From Bacteroidales bacterium (GTDB lineage: Bacteria; Bacteroidota; Bacteroidia; Bacteroidales; UBA932), in contig JAFXPV010000120.1 of NCBI GenBank assembly GCA_017527625.1, positions 1 through 8,041 on the forward strand: a DNA stretch of 8,041 bases. The letters run 5' to 3'. The translations under genes and the position numbers were made by a program. Numbering within the stretch: the first letter of the stretch is position 1; each line of letters starts with the position of its first letter. Shown in pieces: positions 4,508 through 8,041 of this stretch. The notes beneath the pieces were generated by a model. That model was given only the letters and a program-made list of their open reading frames with translations, made no database searches and had not been told where the DNA came from.

Positions 4508-6261
4508 AAAAGACAACAGGTATAGTTACCGGCATCATCTCGAACCTCGTTACAGTTGAGTTCGACGGCCACGTGGCAGAAAACGAAATCTGCTACATCG
4601 ACCTCGGTGGTGTCAGACTGATGGCCGAGGTCATCAAGGTAACCGGCAAGAATGCCTTCGTGCAAGTCTTCGAAAGCACCCGCGGCCTGCGTCAGGGCAA
4701 CAAGGTGGAGTTCGACGGCCATATGCTGGAAGCCACTCTCGGCCCGGGGTTGCTCTCAAGCAGTTACGACGGCTTGCAGAACAACCTTGAGACGATGGAA
4801 GATGTATTCCTCAAGCGAGGCGAATACACCTCCCCTCTCGACCACGATAAAATATGGGAATTCACACCGATTGCCTGCCCCGGCGACAAAGTTTTCGCCG
4901 CCGACTGGCTGGGCGAAGTAAAAGAAGGCTGGCTGCCTCACAAAATTATGGTGCCTTTCTCCTTCAAGGGCGAATACACCGTCAAGAGCGTAGCCGCTGC
5001 CGGAGAGTACAAGATTGACGACACGATCGCAGTCCTCATCGACGCCCAGGGCGACGAAGTCCCCGTGACTATGGTTCAGAAATGGCCCGTCAAGGTCGCT
5101 ATCGGCGGCTACGTCGACAAGCCCCGTCCCTACCGCATTATGGAGACCGGAGTGCGCACCATCGACACCCTCAATCCCATCGCAGAAGGCGGCACCGGCT
5201 TCATCCCCGGCCCCTTCGGCTGCGGCAAGACCGTGCTTCAGCACGCCATCGCCAAGCAGGGTGACGCCGAAGTCATCGTGATGGCCGCCTGCGGCGAGCG
5301 TGCCAACGAGGTCGTGGAGATCTTCAAGGAATTCCCCGAGCTGGTGGATCCGCACACAGGCCGTATGCTGATGGAAAGGACAGCCATCATCTGCAACACT
5401 TCGAATATGCCTGTGGCAGCCCGCGAGGCTTCCGTATATACTGCAATGACCATCTGCGAGTATTACCGCGCAATGGGTCTGAAAGTGCTGCTGCTGGCCG
5501 ACTCCACATCACGCTGGGCCCAGGCCCTCAGGGAGATGTCCAACCGTATGGAGGAGCTCCCCGGCGCCGACGCCTTCCCTGTCGACCTTTCAGCCATCAT
5601 ATCCAACTTCTACGCCCGCGCCGGCATCGTCAACCTGCGCAACGGCAAGACCGGTTCCGTGACCTTCATCGGTACGGTATCGCCTGCCGGCGGTAACCTC
5701 AAGGAGCCTGTGACCGAATCGACGAAGAAAGCAGCAAGATGCTTCTACGCCCTCGCCCAGGCCCGCGCCGACAGCAAACGCTACCCTGCCGTAGACCCGC
5801 TGGATTCATACTCAAAATACCTGGAATACCCCGAGATTGTAGACTACCTCAACGAGAGGGTCGACCCCCACTGGGTTGAAAACGTCTTCAAGGCCAAGAA
5901 CATAGTACGCCGCGGAAAAGAGATGTCGGAGCAGATCAACATCCTCGGCGACGACGGTGTGCCTATCAGCTACCACGAGGCATTCTGGAAATCGGAACTC
6001 ATCGACTTCGTCATCCTCCAGCAGGATGCCTTCGACAAGATTGACTGCGTCACCCCTATGGACCGTCAGGAGTTTATGCTGAAGGAAGTGCTGGACATCT
6101 GCGAAAAAGAGTTCCACTTCGAAAATTTCGAGGACTGCCGCAACTTCTACAAGGAGCTCATCAACGCCTTCAAGCAGATGAACTACTCAGAATTCAAGAG
6201 CGAACAGTTCAACAAGTATCTAGAACAGGTTAAAAAATTATCCGGCAATGGCAACAACTAA
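4504..6261 (+). CDS. atpA: V/A-type ATPase catalytic subunit A
   Basis: Subunit A alternates with B in the cytoplasmic A3B3 head and carries the catalytic ATP site. The 585-residue length is normal. In order it shows the N-terminal beta-barrel (1-70), the subunit A-specific insert (about 110-190), Walker A GPFGCGKT (236-243) with Lys242, and the catalytic region ACGERANE (262-269) with Glu265. Further on are LLADSTSRWAQALRE (330-344), 'ELPGADAFPVDLSAIISNFY' (351-370), SPAGGNLKEPVTEST (393-407) and a helical C-terminus. The P-loop carries Cys240, like eukaryotic V-ATPases, where this cysteine is redox-active; many archaeal and bacterial forms have Ser or Ala there. The start overlaps the DUF2764 stop by 4 bases, and its last 14 bases overlap subunit B in another frame, so translation is probably coupled. 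Whether the complex makes or uses ATP, and whether it moves H+ or Na+, cannot be told from here. Confidence 0.97.
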   Translation: MKKTTGIVTGIISNLVTVEFDGHVAENEICYIDLGGVRLMAEVIKVTGKNAFVQVFESTRGLRQGNKVEFDGHMLEATLGPGLLSSSYDGLQNNLETMEDVFLKRGEYTSPLDHDKIWEFTPIACPGDKVFAADWLGEVKEGWLPHKIMVPFSFKGEYTVKSVAAAGEYKIDDTIAVLIDAQGDEVPVTMVQKWPVKVAIGGYVDKPRPYRIMETGVRTIDTLNPIAEGGTGFIPGPFGCGKTVLQHAIAKQGDAEVIVMAACGERANEVVEIFKEFPELVDPHTGRMLMERTAIICNTSNMPVAAREASVYTAMTICEYYRAMGLKVLLLADSTSRWAQALREMSNRMEELPGADAFPVDLSAIISNFYARAGIVNLRNGKTGSVTFIGTVSPAGGNLKEPVTESTKKAARCFYALAQARADSKRYPAVDPLDSYSKYLEYPEIVDYLNERVDPHWVENVFKAKNIVRRGKEMSEQINILGDDGVPISYHEAFWKSELIDFVILQQDAFDKIDCVTPMDRQEFMLKEVLDICEKEFHFENFEDCRNFYKELINAFKQMNYSEFKSEQFNKYLEQVKKLSGNGNN

Positions 6262-7576
6262 CGCATACAGGAGAATATACACTCAGCTTGAGGCTATCAC
6301 CAAAGCTACGGTTACCCTCAAGGCCAGCGGCGTCAGCAATGACGAGCTTGCAACAGTTGCCGGCCGCGCCGCTCAGGTAGTAAAGATAAAGGGCGACCTG
6401 ATCACCCTCCAGGTGTTCGCCGGTACGGAAGGCATCCCTACCGACGCTGAAGTGGTGTTCCAGGGCGAACCCCCTACCCTCAATGTCAGCGACGAGCTCG
6501 CAGGCCGTTTCTTCAACGCATACGGCGAGCCCATCGACGACGGTCCCGCAGTGGAAGGCGAACGCCGCCAGATCGGCGGTCCTTCGGTGAACCCCTACAA
6601 GAGGGAGCAGCCGAGCCAGCTCATCCCCACAGGTATTGCGGGCATCGACCTCAACAACACGCTGGTGTCAGGCCAGAAGATCCCGTTCTTCGCCGACCCG
6701 GACCAGCCTTACAACCAGGTAATGGCCCAGGTGGCCCTCCGCGCCGACGTCGACAAGATCATCCTCGGCGGTATGGGCCTCAGCAACGACGACTACCTCT
6801 ACTTCCGCCAGGCCTTCGAGAACGCCGGCGCCCTGAACAGGATCGTCAGCTTCGTGAACACCACCGACGAGCCGCCCGTAGAGCGTCTGCTTATTCCCGA
6901 TATGGCGCTTACGGCAGCCGAATACTTCGCAGTCGACAAGAACGAGAAAGTGCTCGTGCTCCTCACCGATATGACCCTTTACGCCGACGCCTTGAGTATC
7001 GTGTCAAACCGTATGGACCAGATCCCTTCGAAGGACTCTATGCCCGGCTCCCTCTATTCTGACCTTGCGAAAATCTACGAGAAATCCGTGCAGCTGCCCA
7101 CCGGAGGTTCCATTACCATCATCGCGGTAACCACCCTGAACGACGGTGACATCACCCACGCCATCCCGGACAACACCGGATACATCACCGAGGGTCAGCT
7201 GTTCCTGCGTACCGACACCGACACCGGAAAGGTCATCGTCGACCCGTTCCGAAGCCTGTCCCGTCTGAAACAGCTCGTACAGGGCAAAAAGACGCGTGAA
7301 GACCACAGCCAGGTGATGAACACTGCCGTCCGTCTGTACGCCGACGCGGCGAACGCCAAGACCAAACTTGAGAACGGTTTCGATCTGAGTGACTACGACC
7401 TGCGCTGCCTCGACTACGCCAAGGAATACTCGAACAGGCTTCTCGCAATCGACGTAAACATCTCCATCACAGAGATGCTCGACACCGGTTGGGAGCTGTT
7501 CGCAAAATACTTCACCAAGGCCGAGACCGGTCTTCGTGCATCACTCATCGAGAAATATTGGAAAGATAATAAATAG
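6248..7576 (+). CDS. atpB: V/A-type ATPase regulatory subunit B
   Basis: Subunit B is the non-catalytic partner of A in the A3B3 head and contributes residues to the ATP site at the A-B interface. The 442-residue product has no functional P-loop, as expected for B; the corresponding segment reads SGQKIPFF (141-148). Diagnostic blocks are 'LLTDMTLYADALSIVSNRMD' (238-257), SMPGSLYSDLAKIYEKS (264-280), AIPDNTGYITEGQLFLR (305-321) and SLSRLKQL (336-343). Length fits the family (about 430-465). The ATG at 6248 lies inside the end of subunit A; the following 'NAYRRIYTQLEAITKA' is the usual beginning of B, so the 14-base overlap is real and not a start-site artefact. The subunit D gene follows after five bases. 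Confidence 0.96.
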   Translation: MATTNAYRRIYTQLEAITKATVTLKASGVSNDELATVAGRAAQVVKIKGDLITLQVFAGTEGIPTDAEVVFQGEPPTLNVSDELAGRFFNAYGEPIDDGPAVEGERRQIGGPSVNPYKREQPSQLIPTGIAGIDLNNTLVSGQKIPFFADPDQPYNQVMAQVALRADVDKIILGGMGLSNDDYLYFRQAFENAGALNRIVSFVNTTDEPPVERLLIPDMALTAAEYFAVDKNEKVLVLLTDMTLYADALSIVSNRMDQIPSKDSMPGSLYSDLAKIYEKSVQLPTGGSITIIAVTTLNDGDITHAIPDNTGYITEGQLFLRTDTDTGKVIVDPFRSLSRLKQLVQGKKTREDHSQVMNTAVRLYADAANAKTKLENGFDLSDYDLRCLDYAKEYSNRLLAIDVNISITEMLDTGWELFAKYFTKAETGLRASLIEKYWKDNK

Positions 7577-7581
7577 CAGTC

Positions 7582-8041
7582 ATGGCCATAAAGTTCCAAT
7601 TCAACAAGACTTCCATGAACGAGCTCAACAAGCAGTTGAAGGTTCGTCTGCGGGCCTTGCCTACCCTCAAGAACAAGGAATCTGCTCTGAGGATGATGGC
7701 GAAGCAGGCGAAGGACCGCTCCCAGCAGCTCCAGGAAGAATTGGAAGAGGCTTTGCAAAGCTATGGTTATATGTCAGGGTTATGGAACGAATTCGAACCT
7801 AACCTGATTACTGTCGACGATGTCATCCTCGAGACAGTGAAAGTGGCCGGAATCAAGACGCCTGAGCTCAAAGAAGTAATCTACAGCGTCAAGGACTTCG
7901 ACACTTTCGCAAAACCGATGTGGTATACGGATGGCGTCGAGATCCTGAAAAAGCTTGCACAGCTCGGCATCGAGAGCGAGATCCTCATCGAGAAGGCCCG
8001 CATCCTCGATTTCCAGCACAAGAAAACGACCCAGAAGGTGA
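7582..8041 (+). CDS. atpD: V/A-type ATPase subunit D (central stalk), 3' end beyond window
   Basis: Subunit D is the coiled-coil rotor axle inserted into the A3B3 head. From the ATG at 7582 the frame is open to the window edge (153 codons), so the gene is cut off, not broken. The product starts MAIKFQFNKTSMNELNKQLK and continues with RLRALPTLKNKESALRMM (about 22-39), the conserved LPTLK block of the D family. A long helix rich in Lys/Gln/Glu (about 40-63) follows, and the visible part closes with KARILDFQHKKTTQKV. Usual length is about 200-220 residues, so roughly 50-60 are missing. A second in-frame ATG at 7615 is possible, but the first start leaves only five bases after subunit B and matches family length. 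This gene holds both CATG sites of the window. Confidence 0.9.
   Translation, partial: MAIKFQFNKTSMNELNKQLKVRLRALPTLKNKESALRMMAKQAKDRSQQLQEELEEALQSYGYMSGLWNEFEPNLITVDDVILETVKVAGIKTPELKEVIYSVKDFDTFAKPMWYTDGVEILKKLAQLGIESEILIEKARILDFQHKKTTQKV

Noticed and set aside
4756..5355. Long minus-strand frame of about 200 codons opposite subunit A
   Set aside because: It is antisense to the strongly conserved subunit A P-loop region. Long antisense frames are common opposite C-ending codon usage, and no family match is evident.

Overview
The window is a stretch of chromosome from a Bacteroidetes bacterium, most likely of the order Bacteroidales. Three things support this: gene content (a coupled recF plus DUF721/DciA-like gene, and a V-type ATPase operon carrying DUF2764), upstream sequences matching the Bacteroidetes promoter consensus TTTG/TTG-N(19-21)-TAnnTTTG, and start codons preceded by A/T-rich DNA rather than Shine-Dalgarno sequences. 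The genus cannot be named from the sequence.

Layout. Bases 1-252 carry no convincing gene but are rich in short perfect palindromes and repeated words. A putative Bacteroidetes promoter (216-247) ends five bases before the recF start at 253. recF (253-1353), a DciA-like DUF721 gene (1350-1643) and pdxB (1645-2604) form a tight plus-strand operon. A HAD-superfamily phosphatase (2595-3194, minus strand) converges on pdxB with a 10-bp overlap of the 3' ends. An A/T-rich 125-bp intergenic region (3195-3319) carries promoter-like sequences for both directions. The rest is the start of a V/A-type ATPase operon on the plus strand: subunit E (3320-3934), a DUF2764 protein (3941-4507), catalytic subunit A (4504-6261), regulatory subunit B (6248-7576) and the 5' part of central-stalk subunit D (7582 to the window end).

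How the genes work together. RecF and the DciA-like protein belong to replication-fork repair and replicative helicase handling. PdxB is the second step of DXP-dependent pyridoxal 5'-phosphate synthesis and seems only a passenger of that operon. The ATPase genes encode the A3B3 head, the D rotor axle and the E peripheral stalk. The membrane subunits I and K are presumably beyond the right edge. The gene order E-DUF2764-A-B-D is the one known from Chlamydia, with DUF2764 occupying the place where Thermus or Enterococcus operons carry subunits C and F.

No mobile element, CRISPR array, tRNA or rRNA was seen. The genes are mostly ordinary housekeeping. The least expected signal is at the DNA-word level: the palindrome CATG occurs only twice in 8 kb, both in the first 12 codons of the subunit D gene. 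Elsewhere pyrimidine-ending codons before ATG use T instead of the otherwise preferred C.
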